Below, one piece after another: positions 52,827-61,029 of a stretch of DNA of 64,000 nt. The translations under genes and the position numbers were made by a program. Within the stretch, counting starts at the first letter, position 1. Each line of letters starts with the position of its first letter. This DNA is from Euhalothece natronophila Z-M001 (GTDB lineage Bacteria > Cyanobacteriota > Cyanobacteriia > Cyanobacteriales > Rubidibacteraceae): NCBI RefSeq assembly GCF_007904085.1, contig NZ_CP042326.1, positions 1,736,001 to 1,800,000 of the forward strand, given 5' to 3'. The notes beneath the pieces are model-generated. The model had not been told where the DNA came from, searched no databases, and worked only from the letters and a program-made list of their open reading frames with translations.

Positions 52827-53078
52827 GTTTCAATCCCTCATAGGGATTATTGGTTATTGAAACGAAGCTGGAATTGAGTGCGTTTTCCAGTTTAGCTCTG
52901 TTTCAATCCCTCATAGGGATTATTGGTTATTGAAACAAACTGAAAAAAGCTATCTCAAATTGTGGAGTATGTTTCAATCCCTCATAGGGATTATTGGTTA
53001 TTGAAACCTTGTCTTGGCTGTGCCTTGGGCGCATTCTTATTGTTTCAATCCCTCATAGGGATTATTGGTTATTGAAAC
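52827..53078 (+). CRISPR. CRISPR array, four identical 37-bp repeats, three spacers
   Basis: Repeats at 52827-52863, 52900-52936, 52971-53007 and 53042-53078, identical to the base. Ends GTTTCAAT...ATTGAAAC are inverted; a second internal pair CCCT/AGGG gives nested symmetry. Spacers of 36, 34 and 34 bp. No cas genes in this window. The ATTGAAAC end fits the 8-nt crRNA tag of type III and some type I systems. Spacer targets unknown. Confidence 0.97.
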
Positions 53079-53438
53079 CGCAGGCACTTAGAACCCTTAC
53101 TATATTTGATTTTCAAGGTGCGTTTGCGCGAATGCCCTTTCATACTAACAAAACTGATCATAAAAAGCAACCCAAAATCGCCAAAATCCTTGCTGTGACT
53201 GGTGCGCGAATGGTTATTTGAAGTTAAGGACTCAAACCAAGATTAAATAAGGGTTTCAGCTAATGCGGAATGACTTCACATTACACAGCTACCCATTCGC
53301 GCAATCCTCTAGGCAAAGAAAAATGTCCGATAAACGGAAACTTCCTCTATGCGTCAAACGTGAGGTTAGTGGGAGAAGTTTACTTTGCCTAATCTGTACT
53401 TATTCGTTATATTTTAACTTTTCAGGCATCTTTGATAC
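53079..53438. other. Putative CRISPR leader side and gap
   Basis: 360 bases right of the last repeat. GTGCG-TTTGCGCGAATG (about 53128) and GTGCGCGAATGG (53204) are partial direct repeats and CCATTCGCGCAA (about 53290) is their inverse. Such motifs resemble leaders flanking cyanobacterial arrays. If so, the array is transcribed leftward and grows at this end. The right part likely has the promoter for 53439. Confidence 0.45.
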
Positions 53439-53951
53439 ATGATCATAATTGTCCCGGGGTTTCATCCCCCAGACTTAACCGCCGACTTTCTGCAAGGGAT
53501 GGGATGGCAAAATCTCAGCCCTGAAGAATTATTACTCCTTCCTGAGAAGATTCTCCCCTATGACAGCATCCAAATATTCCAATATATTTCCCAACAGGTG
53601 AGTTTAGAAACCCCAGTCTATTTAATTGCCTTTAGTGCTGGCGTAGCAGGAGCAATGGGCGCAGCAGTCATCTGGGAACAACAAGGAGGGAAAATTGAGC
53701 ATTTTTTTGCCCTTGATGGCTGGGGCGTTCCCATATTACCCTCATTTCCCACTACTCGTATCAGTCATGATGAATTTACCCATTACACCTCACAATTATT
53801 AGGAAGGGGAAAACAGCCCTTTTATTGTTCTCCTCCCGTTGAGCATTTAGCCCTTTGGCAAACCCCACACCTAGCTTACGGTTGGTGGGAAATTAAGTAC
53901 GGTTGCAAAGTCTATTCTTCTGTTGCCAAAACAATTAACGAGATGATCTGA
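53439..53951 (+). CDS. Hypothetical protein, alpha/beta-hydrolase-like
   Basis: 170 aa. IIIVPGFHPPDLTADFL at the N-terminus and LIAFSAGVAGAMGAAVIW resemble strand-turn-nucleophile elbows (xSxG), with FALDGWGVPIL later and a His at SPPVEHLAL. The first Gly of GxSxG is replaced (AFSAG). Possibly an esterase-like pseudoenzyme; family not certain. Soluble. Confidence 0.6.
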   Translation: MIIIVPGFHPPDLTADFLQGMGWQNLSPEELLLLPEKILPYDSIQIFQYISQQVSLETPVYLIAFSAGVAGAMGAAVIWEQQGGKIEHFFALDGWGVPILPSFPTTRISHDEFTHYTSQLLGRGKQPFYCSPPVEHLALWQTPHLAYGWWEIKYGCKVYSSVAKTINEMI

Positions 53952-54110
53952 AAGAAAAGTTTAGACTGAATGATAAACATTAGAAAAAGTTATTGGCAAT
54001 TCATAACTTTACAATCTTAAAATTTAAACAAATTTCCTTGAAAAAGTTGTAGCATAAGTAACAACACTAGAAGATTATAGTAGTTAAATAGTGAATTAAA
54101 AGGTGAAGCC

Positions 54111-55886
54111 GTGGGTTATCCAGATCAGTCACAAAAAATCGCATCCCCTCCCGAAACTGCCCAAACTGTCCAAAGAGCTACAGGCGCATTTGCGTTAATG
54201 GACAGTTTAAGACGACATGGCGTTACGCATATTTTTGGCTATCCCGGAGGCGCAATCCTCCCCATTTATGATGAATTACACCGTGCTGAGGCGCGAGGAG
54301 ATTTAACCCATATTCTTGTCCGTCACGAACAAGCGGCGGCTCATGCTGCTGATGGTTATGCCCGCGCAACAGGAAAAGTGGGAGTATGCTTTGCGACTTC
54401 TGGCCCCGGGGCAACTAACTTAGTAACTGGGTTAGCAACTGCTCACATGGATTCTATTCCTATGGTAGCCATTACAGGGCAAGTGGCTCGACCTGCCATT
54501 GGTACAGATGCTTTCCAAGAAACGGATATTTTTGGCATTACCCTACCCGTCGTCAAGCATTCTTATGTGGTGCGCCATGCTAGTGATATGGCAAGAATTA
54601 TCGCTGAGGCATTTCATGTTGCTAGTAGTGGACGACCGGGCCCAGTTTTAATTGATATTCCTAAAGATGTGGGCTTTGAAGAATGTGATTATGTGCCGGT
54701 ACTACCAGGACAGGTAAATTTAAGAGGTTTTCGTCCCACTCAGAAAGGAAATGCCCGCGCTTTAACCCAAGCGATTAAGCTCATTGAAGCCTCAGAACGT
54801 CCCTTACTCTATGTGGGTGGTGGGGCAATTACGTCTGGTGCTCATCAGGAATTACAAAAACTGGCAGAACATTTCCAAATTCCTGTGACTACTACTCTCA
54901 TGGGATTGGGGTCTTTTGATGAAAATCATCCCCTATCTGTGTCAATGTTGGGAATGCACGGTACTGCTTATGCTAATTATGCGGTGAGTGAATGCGATTT
55001 ATTAATTGCTGTGGGGGCGCGATTTGATGATCGGGTGACGGGTAAACTGGATGAGTTTGCCTCCAAGGCGAAAGTGATTCATATTGATATTGATCCTGCT
55101 GAAGTTGGGAAAAACCGCGCTCCAGAAGTCCCTGTAGTGGGAGATGTTCGTACTTGTCTCCAACAAATGCTCGATCGCATTGCTGAGTTGGGGATTCCCA
55201 AAAATGAGGAGCGCACTAAGGCTTGGTTAGAACGGATTAATGGTTGGCGCAAAACCTATCCGTTAGTTGTTCCTCAGTATGATGATTTTCTCTCGCCACA
55301 AGAGGTAATTGTAGAAATTGGTAAACAAGCTCCCTATGCTTACTATACAACGGATGTGGGACAGCATCAGATGTGGGCAGCCCAGTTTATTAATTTTGGC
55401 CCCCGACGTTGGATCTCTAGTTCTGGTTTAGGAACCATGGGCTATGGCGTTCCCGCTGCTATGGGCGTGAAAACGGCCGTCCCGGATCAGCAGGTGATTT
55501 GTGTTAGTGGTGATGCCAGTTTTCAAATGAATTTACAGGAGTTAGGAACGCTGGCGCAATATGGCATTAATGTCAAAACGGTGATTATTAATAATGGTTG
55601 GCAGGGAATGGTGCGACAATGGCAACAAACGTTCTTCCAAGAACGCTATTCTGCTTCTAATATGCAATCGGGAATGCCTGATTTTGTGAAGTTGTGTGAG
55701 GCGTATGGCTTGAAAGGAATTGCAGTGCGCGATCGCGCTAATCTTTCCGAGGCAATTACCGAAATGCTCAACCATGATGGGCCAGTGGTTTTAGATGCTC
55801 AAGTGAAAAAAGATGAAAATTGCTATCCTATGGTTGCCCCCGGTAAGAGTAATTCCCAAATGCTAGGGTTACAAGGGCAACCGTAA
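54111..55886 (+). CDS. ilvB: Acetolactate synthase, large subunit
   Basis: 591 aa. ThDP/FAD enzyme starting branched-chain amino acid synthesis. [39 protein letters not shown] (ThDP Glu), [34 protein letters not shown], ThDP-binding [15 protein letters not shown]...[14 protein letters not shown]. The start is GTG 54111 with AAAAGGTG upstream. The regulatory small subunit (ilvN) is not adjacent. The cyanobacterial 20-residue N-terminal extension is present. Confidence 0.95.
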   Translation: MGYPDQSQKIASPPETAQTVQRATGAFALMDSLRRHGVTHIFGYPGGAILPIYDELHRAEARGDLTHILVRHEQAAAHAADGYARATGKVGVCFATSGPGATNLVTGLATAHMDSIPMVAITGQVARPAIGTDAFQETDIFGITLPVVKHSYVVRHASDMARIIAEAFHVASSGRPGPVLIDIPKDVGFEECDYVPVLPGQVNLRGFRPTQKGNARALTQAIKLIEASERPLLYVGGGAITSGAHQELQKLAEHFQIPVTTTLMGLGSFDENHPLSVSMLGMHGTAYANYAVSECDLLIAVGARFDDRVTGKLDEFASKAKVIHIDIDPAEVGKNRAPEVPVVGDVRTCLQQMLDRIAELGIPKNEERTKAWLERINGWRKTYPLVVPQYDDFLSPQEVIVEIGKQAPYAYYTTDVGQHQMWAAQFINFGPRRWISSSGLGTMGYGVPAAMGVKTAVPDQQVICVSGDASFQMNLQELGTLAQYGINVKTVIINNGWQGMVRQWQQTFFQERYSASNMQSGMPDFVKLCEAYGLKGIAVRDRANLSEAITEMLNHDGPVVLDAQVKKDENCYPMVAPGKSNSQMLGLQGQP

Positions 55887-55915
55887 GATTATCTCCTCAG
55901 CTGAGATAAAACTAA

Positions 55916-57226
55916 TCAACTCTGGGCAAATATAACGGTGAAAGTTGTTCCTTGTTGAGGGACACTATTAACTTGAATTTGCCCTTGATGGTTTTCCACA
56001 ATTGCTCGCGCGATCGCGAGTCCTAAGCCTGCCCCGGTACTCCCTTTGGTTTCTGTCATTTTTGGGTAGGGAGAAACCCGATAAAACCGATCAAATAGAT
56101 GGGGAATTTCTTCTTGAGGAATCCCTTTTCCTGTGTCTTGAACTTGGACTTTTAGACCATGATGATGATTACGTTTATAGGGGCTTAATTGAATAGTAAC
56201 TGTGGAAGAAGTGGTGAGTTCATCAGAGTTGGAATGCTCGATCGCGTTACTAATTAAATTCGTAAATAATCTTGCCAGTTGATCCCAGTCTCCTTGGATC
56301 ATAAACCCTTGATCTTCATTTGATTCTGGAATCTCTAAATTCAAATTAATTCCCTTTTGTTGCGCGATCGCGCTTTGTTCTTCTACTACCTCCATTAATA
56401 AAGCATCTAAAGAAACCGACTGCTGTTTAATTTCCAACATTCCACTATCTGATCTGGCGAGAAACAACAAATCATTCACTAACTTTCCCAAACGTTGAGT
56501 TAACCGTTCAATCACTTGTAGCTGCTGTTGCTGAAGATTACTATCAGGATAATTTAAAGCCATTTGGACATTAGTTTGAATCATCGCGATCGGATTTCGT
56601 AATTCATGGGAAGCATCAGCAGTAAATTGTTTTAAGCTATTGTAAGACTCCTTAACAGGCTGAATGGCAATTCCTGATAACCACCAACTAATTCCAGCAA
56701 CTAAAATTACCATAATAGTAATGCCAAGGCTTAAATCTAATAGTAACTGGCGTGTCGGTTTTGTTACCTCAAACCAAGGATGACTCACCCGCAAATACCC
56801 TAAAGTTTGCTTTTGAAATTTAATCGGTTTTGTTATTTGGCGTAGTAAATATCCCGTTTTTAAATGAACGGTTTCAGCTAAGCGATCTTTATGAAGAGGA
56901 TGATCTAAAGTTTCGGAAAAAGTTGACCATAATAACTCCCCTTGGGGATTAAACCATTCTAGTTCAATATGATCATCTTCTAAAGTATTTGTATTATTTT
57001 GAAAATTAGTTTCAATGTTCAGACGATAACCATTATCCTCAGTAGCAATGGGTTCAATAATCAGCGATCGTTCAACAACTTCCACAACGTGCTTTAAAGT
57101 ATCATCAATCCGTTCAATTAAGGTACTTCGCACATAACCATACATTCCTGCAGCAAAGAATAAGAGTAAAATAGCTGTTACCGTGGCGTACCATAAAGCT
57201 AATCGTCTGCGTGTGGTTTGAAACAT
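55916..57226 (-). CDS. Two-transmembrane sensor histidine kinase
   Basis: 436 aa. TM1 near 9-31 (LALWYATVTAILLLFFAAGMY), a periplasmic sensor of about 130 residues, TM2 near 168-190 (LLLDLSLGITIMVILVAGISWWL), DHp with ADASHELRNPIAMIQTNV, and ATPase motifs NLISNAIEH, VQDTGKGIPQEE, GAGLGLAIARAI. No response regulator gene adjoins it, so it is an orphan kinase. Convergent with ilvB. Confidence 0.9.
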   Translation of the reverse strand: MFQTTRRRLALWYATVTAILLLFFAAGMYGYVRSTLIERIDDTLKHVVEVVERSLIIEPIATEDNGYRLNIETNFQNNTNTLEDDHIELEWFNPQGELLWSTFSETLDHPLHKDRLAETVHLKTGYLLRQITKPIKFQKQTLGYLRVSHPWFEVTKPTRQLLLDLSLGITIMVILVAGISWWLSGIAIQPVKESYNSLKQFTADASHELRNPIAMIQTNVQMALNYPDSNLQQQQLQVIERLTQRLGKLVNDLLFLARSDSGMLEIKQQSVSLDALLMEVVEEQSAIAQQKGINLNLEIPESNEDQGFMIQGDWDQLARLFTNLISNAIEHSNSDELTTSSTVTIQLSPYKRNHHHGLKVQVQDTGKGIPQEEIPHLFDRFYRVSPYPKMTETKGSTGAGLGLAIARAIVENHQGQIQVNSVPQQGTTFTVIFAQS

Positions 57227-57235
57227 TACTGATTT

Positions 57236-57280
57236 GTCCTTAGTTTTTCGTCCTTTTTAAACCAATGACTAATGACATCA
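57236..57280 (+). repeat. Composite repeat, short degenerate copy 9
   Basis: TTGTCCTTAGTTTTTCGTCC, TTTTTAAACC, then AATGACTAATGAC. Lies in the divergent promoter region between the sensor kinase and purF. Confidence 0.65.
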
Positions 57281-57372
57281 CTTGTGTTTGATGTTAAGGG
57301 ATTGTTAACATAAGAAAGGTAGTCTATGCTGTATATTAGCCTCTAGCCCTGAACCAGCCTCTGGAGAAAATT

Positions 57373-58842
57373 ATGTCACAACCCACAGTCCTCCCCTCTG
57401 ACGAAGCCCCAGATAAACCCGAGGAGGCTTGCGCTGTCTTTGGTGTTTATGCCCCTGGCCAAGATGTTGCCAAGCTGAGTTACTTTGGACTCTACGCCCT
57501 ACAACATCGCGGTCAAGAATCAGCAGGAATTGCTACCTTTAACTCAAATGGGGTGCGTCTGCATAAAGATATGGGGTTAGTTGCCCGAGTTTTTGATGAG
57601 GAAACTTTATTACAATTACCTGGAAATATTGCAGTGGGGCATACTCGCTACTCCACTACAGGTTCTAGTTTAGTGGCAAATGCCCAACCCGTGGTTATCC
57701 CCACTCGACTTGGTTCTTTAGCTTTAGCACATAATGGTAATCTTGTCAATGCTCCCCAACTAAAAAAATGCCTAGAAGAAGACAATTATGAGTTCTTTTC
57801 TAGTACAGACTCAGAAATGATTGCGGTGGCGATTTCTCAGGAAGTAGATAGCGGTAAAGACTGGCTAGAGGGGGCAATTAGTGCTTTTAATCGCTGTCAA
57901 GGGGCTTATAGCTTAGTCATTGGTACACCAAAAGGGTTAATGGGAGTGCGTGATCCTCATGGTATTCGTCCTTTAGTAATTGGGGTTCTAGCGGACAATC
58001 CACAGCACTATGTTCTTGCTTCAGAAACTGCAGGCTTAGATATTATTGGGGCGGAATATGTACGAGATGTGGAACCGGGGGAAATTGTTTGGATTACTGA
58101 AGATGGGTTAGCTTCCTATCACTGGTCAGAGAAGCCAGAACCCAAGTTATGTGTGTTTGAGATGATTTATTTCTCTCGTCCCGATAGTATGGTGAATAAT
58201 GAAAGCCTCTACAGTTATCGCCTACGTTTGGGACAACAGTTAGCGAAAGAATCTTATGTCGAAGCGGATTCAGTGATTCCAGTTCCAGACTCAGGCGTTC
58301 CCGCAGCCATTGGGTTTTCTCATCAGTCGGGCATTACCTTTGAAGAAGGACTCATTAAGAATCGCTATGTGGGACGCACCTTTATTCAACCCACCCAGAG
58401 TATGCGAGAATCAGGGATTCGTATGAAATTAAATCCCCTGAAAGATGTTATTAGTGGGAAGCGCATCATTATGGTGGATGACTCCATTGTTCGGGGGACA
58501 ACTAGCCGTAAAATTGTCCAAGCCCTCCGTGATGCAGGGGCAACTGAGGTTCACATGAGAATTTCCTCTCCCCCAGTTACTCACCCCTGTTTCTATGGTA
58601 TTGATACCGATAACCAAGACCAACTAATTGCAGCAACAAAATCTGTAGAAGAGATTGCTGAAAAAATTGGTGTTGATTCTTTGGCTTATCTCAGTTGGGA
58701 AGGAATGTTAAAAGCTACAGGAGAGGATCCAGACCATTTCTGTTCTGCTTGCTTTACAGGAGATTATCCCATTGAAATTCCCGATCAAGTGAAACAGAGT
58801 AAGTTATTACTAGAAAGTCAGCATTGCCGACTTCCCCAATAA
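57373..58842 (+). CDS. purF: Amidophosphoribosyltransferase
   Basis: 489 aa. First step of purine synthesis: PRPP and Gln to phosphoribosylamine. Propeptide 1-19 precedes the catalytic Cys20 (EEACAVFGVYAPG). Glutaminase GHTRYSTTG, HNGNLVNAP; PRPP loop IIMVDDSIVRGTTSRK. Fe-S cysteines KLCVFEM, HPCFYG, FCSACFTGDYP are present, marking the B. subtilis-type iron-sulfur PurF. Confidence 0.97.
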   Translation: MSQPTVLPSDEAPDKPEEACAVFGVYAPGQDVAKLSYFGLYALQHRGQESAGIATFNSNGVRLHKDMGLVARVFDEETLLQLPGNIAVGHTRYSTTGSSLVANAQPVVIPTRLGSLALAHNGNLVNAPQLKKCLEEDNYEFFSSTDSEMIAVAISQEVDSGKDWLEGAISAFNRCQGAYSLVIGTPKGLMGVRDPHGIRPLVIGVLADNPQHYVLASETAGLDIIGAEYVRDVEPGEIVWITEDGLASYHWSEKPEPKLCVFEMIYFSRPDSMVNNESLYSYRLRLGQQLAKESYVEADSVIPVPDSGVPAAIGFSHQSGITFEEGLIKNRYVGRTFIQPTQSMRESGIRMKLNPLKDVISGKRIIMVDDSIVRGTTSRKIVQALRDAGATEVHMRISSPPVTHPCFYGIDTDNQDQLIAATKSVEEIAEKIGVDSLAYLSWEGMLKATGEDPDHFCSACFTGDYPIEIPDQVKQSKLLLESQHCRLPQ

Positions 58843-58847
58843 CTTTT

Positions 58848-59897
58848 CTAGGAATGGCGTTGGCTATTTGACCAGAGGATGATTTCCCCATCCTCTCCCC
58901 CTGCTACTAGATGACTTCCTTTGGGATGCCAATGGAGGCAGGTAAAGGCATTGAACGCGCCGTCTAAAGATTGTAATAGTTTCTGACCGCGATGCCAGAG
59001 GTTAACTTTCCCATCTTTGGCTACTGAGGCAAGGGTAACAGTTTTAGGGTGAAACGCGATCGCGCTAATTGATGACTCATGACTAACCACTTCATCACTC
59101 CAGCCCACGTTTTCATTCTTGCTACGTTGCCAAACCACAATATCACAACCACTACCAGCCGCTAAGAGAGGCGCGCCGGAACGAGTGGGAAACGCTGACC
59201 AAGCTAACTGTCGCACTTTCCCTGTAAACCCCTGCATGAGCCACGGAGTGGGATTCCCCCATTCTGTAACCACAAGGGTGCTGTCAATATCCCCACAAGC
59301 TAAGTAACGACAATCAGGCGACCATTTTACAGTAGTACTAGCTGAAGGAACTTCCACAATTTCGGGGTCATCATCCCAGTCTCGGCAATTCCACACTTGT
59401 GTGGCTTTATAGCCTCCCACAGCTAGCCATAAGCCATCATTGCGCCAATCTAAATCCATAACCGAAGAACTAGCAAAATTGAGAGTGGTTATAATCTCTT
59501 GGCTTTTTGCATCCCAAACTTGGGCATATTTCCCAAGGCTAAAAACCAACTCGTTATTGACTGGATTCCAAGTTAAATGATCAATCCATGTCGAGGGATA
59601 TTCGAGATTACTAACACATTGGGGGAAATCTGTAGATAAATTCCAAATAGTGACGGTTCCACTTTGCCCCCCACAAGCAAGAAATTGATCATCATGGGAA
59701 AATTCTAAGCAATCTACAGAAAACCCAGTGGGTGATTGTAATAATACTTGTTCTAACCTCTCACCGCGAAATAAGATAACTTCCCCAGCGGCAGAACTAA
59801 CGGCTAAATAGTCACCAGTTTTTGACCATTTAACCGCCGTAATATAGTCTGATAGATGTTTTTCCCAAGTGGGTTGGAAAGCAATGCGACTTTTCAT
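58848..59897 (-). CDS. WD40-repeat protein
   Basis: 349 aa, predicted seven-bladed propeller: repeats such as DYITAVKWSKTGDYLAVSSAAGEVILF, DCLEFSHDDQFLACGGQSGTVTIWN, AIAFHPKTVTLASVAKDGKVNLWH, CLHWHPKGSHLVAGGEDGEIILW. Three bases after the COG0523 GTPase gene and so part of the same Fur/Zur-box operon. Role probably in metal homeostasis or as a scaffold for the GTPase; inferred from context. Confidence 0.88.
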   Translation of the reverse strand: MKSRIAFQPTWEKHLSDYITAVKWSKTGDYLAVSSAAGEVILFRGERLEQVLLQSPTGFSVDCLEFSHDDQFLACGGQSGTVTIWNLSTDFPQCVSNLEYPSTWIDHLTWNPVNNELVFSLGKYAQVWDAKSQEIITTLNFASSSVMDLDWRNDGLWLAVGGYKATQVWNCRDWDDDPEIVEVPSASTTVKWSPDCRYLACGDIDSTLVVTEWGNPTPWLMQGFTGKVRQLAWSAFPTRSGAPLLAAGSGCDIVVWQRSKNENVGWSDEVVSHESSISAIAFHPKTVTLASVAKDGKVNLWHRGQKLLQSLDGAFNAFTCLHWHPKGSHLVAGGEDGEIILWSNSQRHS

Positions 59898-59900
59898 TTC

Positions 59901-60866
59901 TTAAGTTAAACAGCTTTGAAATCCAGATTTTAATTCTGCTTCATCCAGATTACGACCAATAAAAACGAGTTCATTTTTGGGAGTTTCATTGGGTAACCAA
60001 GGACGATCTGCTTTGCCATCAAATAACATATGCACACCTTGGAAAACTACGCGATTCTCTTCGCCTTTGACATTGAGAATGCCTTTCATTCGGAAAATAT
60101 CAGGACCGCGATCGCGCAATAATTCTCCTATCCAATTATTCAATTTTTCTGGGTCTAACTCTCCAGACTCATTAATTATAATCGATCCCACGGTTTCATC
60201 ATGTTCATGGGCATCTTCTCCTAAGAAATCAGGATCCACTTCTAAAGCGCGATCGAGATTAAATGCTTGTACTCCTAAAATATGATCCATTTCTACTTTT
60301 GCATCCTGAGTGGGATAAATTTTTGCCATCGCATTCATACTACGGATACGCTGTTCTAACGTTTGTAATTCCTCAGCAGTCACTAAATCGGTTTTATTCA
60401 GTAATACCACATCTGCAAAGGCAATTTGTTCTTGGGCTTCTTCTGCATCCCAATGTTGATGGATATGTTTAGCATCCACCACCGTAACAACAGCATCTAA
60501 ATTGGTTTGTTCTCGTACATCCTCATCCATAAAGAAGGTTTGAATCACGGGTGCAGGATCAGCAATTCCCGTGGTTTCTATGACGAGATGATCAAACTTA
60601 TCACGACGCTTCATTAAATTACCAATCATGCGAATGAGATCGCCACGAACTGTACAACAGATACAGCCGTTGTTCATTTCAAAAATTTCTTCGTCAGTAT
60701 CAATTACTAATTGATTATCAATTCCCACTTCCCCATATTCGTTAATGACCACAGCCACTTTTTTGCCATGTTCATGGGTTAGGATACGATTAAGAAGCGT
60801 TGTTTTCCCTGCTCCGAGATAACCCGTTAATACTGTGACTGGTACAGAGGTTTGAGTTGCCACCAT
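59901..60866 (-). CDS. COG0523 (CobW/ZNG) family metallochaperone GTPase
   Basis: 321 aa. Walker A GYLGAGKTTLLN (15-26), metal-binding NGCICC (C68, C70, C71), ETTGIADPAPV (switch), NKTDL (base recognition). The C-terminal CobW_C domain is present. A short EDAHEHDE stretch may bind metal. In zinc-limited bacteria such proteins deliver Zn to client enzymes. The Fur/Zur-type box at 60887 points to metal control. Confidence 0.92.
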   Translation of the reverse strand: MVATQTSVPVTVLTGYLGAGKTTLLNRILTHEHGKKVAVVINEYGEVGIDNQLVIDTDEEIFEMNNGCICCTVRGDLIRMIGNLMKRRDKFDHLVIETTGIADPAPVIQTFFMDEDVREQTNLDAVVTVVDAKHIHQHWDAEEAQEQIAFADVVLLNKTDLVTAEELQTLEQRIRSMNAMAKIYPTQDAKVEMDHILGVQAFNLDRALEVDPDFLGEDAHEHDETVGSIIINESGELDPEKLNNWIGELLRDRGPDIFRMKGILNVKGEENRVVFQGVHMLFDGKADRPWLPNETPKNELVFIGRNLDEAELKSGFQSCLT

Positions 60867-60886
60867 CAGTTGAATCTCACTCCTGC

Positions 60887-60901
60887 AATGATAATCATTA
60901 T
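60887..60901 (-). promoter_or_regulatory. Fur/Zur-type operator upstream of the COG0523 gene
   Basis: AATGATAATCATTAT: a 6-1-6 palindrome matching 15 of 19 bases of the Fur box consensus (GATAATGATAATCATTATC) and most of the Zur-type TGATAATNATTATCA. It ends 21 bases from the ATG; AGGAGTGAG lies between. The gene function favours Zur over Fur. Confidence 0.7.
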
Positions 60902-61029
60902 TTTCTGATTGTAACGAAAGGGTTGCTTAATTGCCCCTAGTGCCAAGTTTAACAGTTATTCTTCAGAGATTCTGCCACTATTTCTTGATTACACTGGAAT
61001 TAAGCGTTTATTTATCATCCAGGTTGGTA

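Noticed and set aside
52994-53221. 75-codon ORF crossing the CRISPR array end
   Set aside because: It consists of repeat and spacer sequence plus the leader; not a protein gene.
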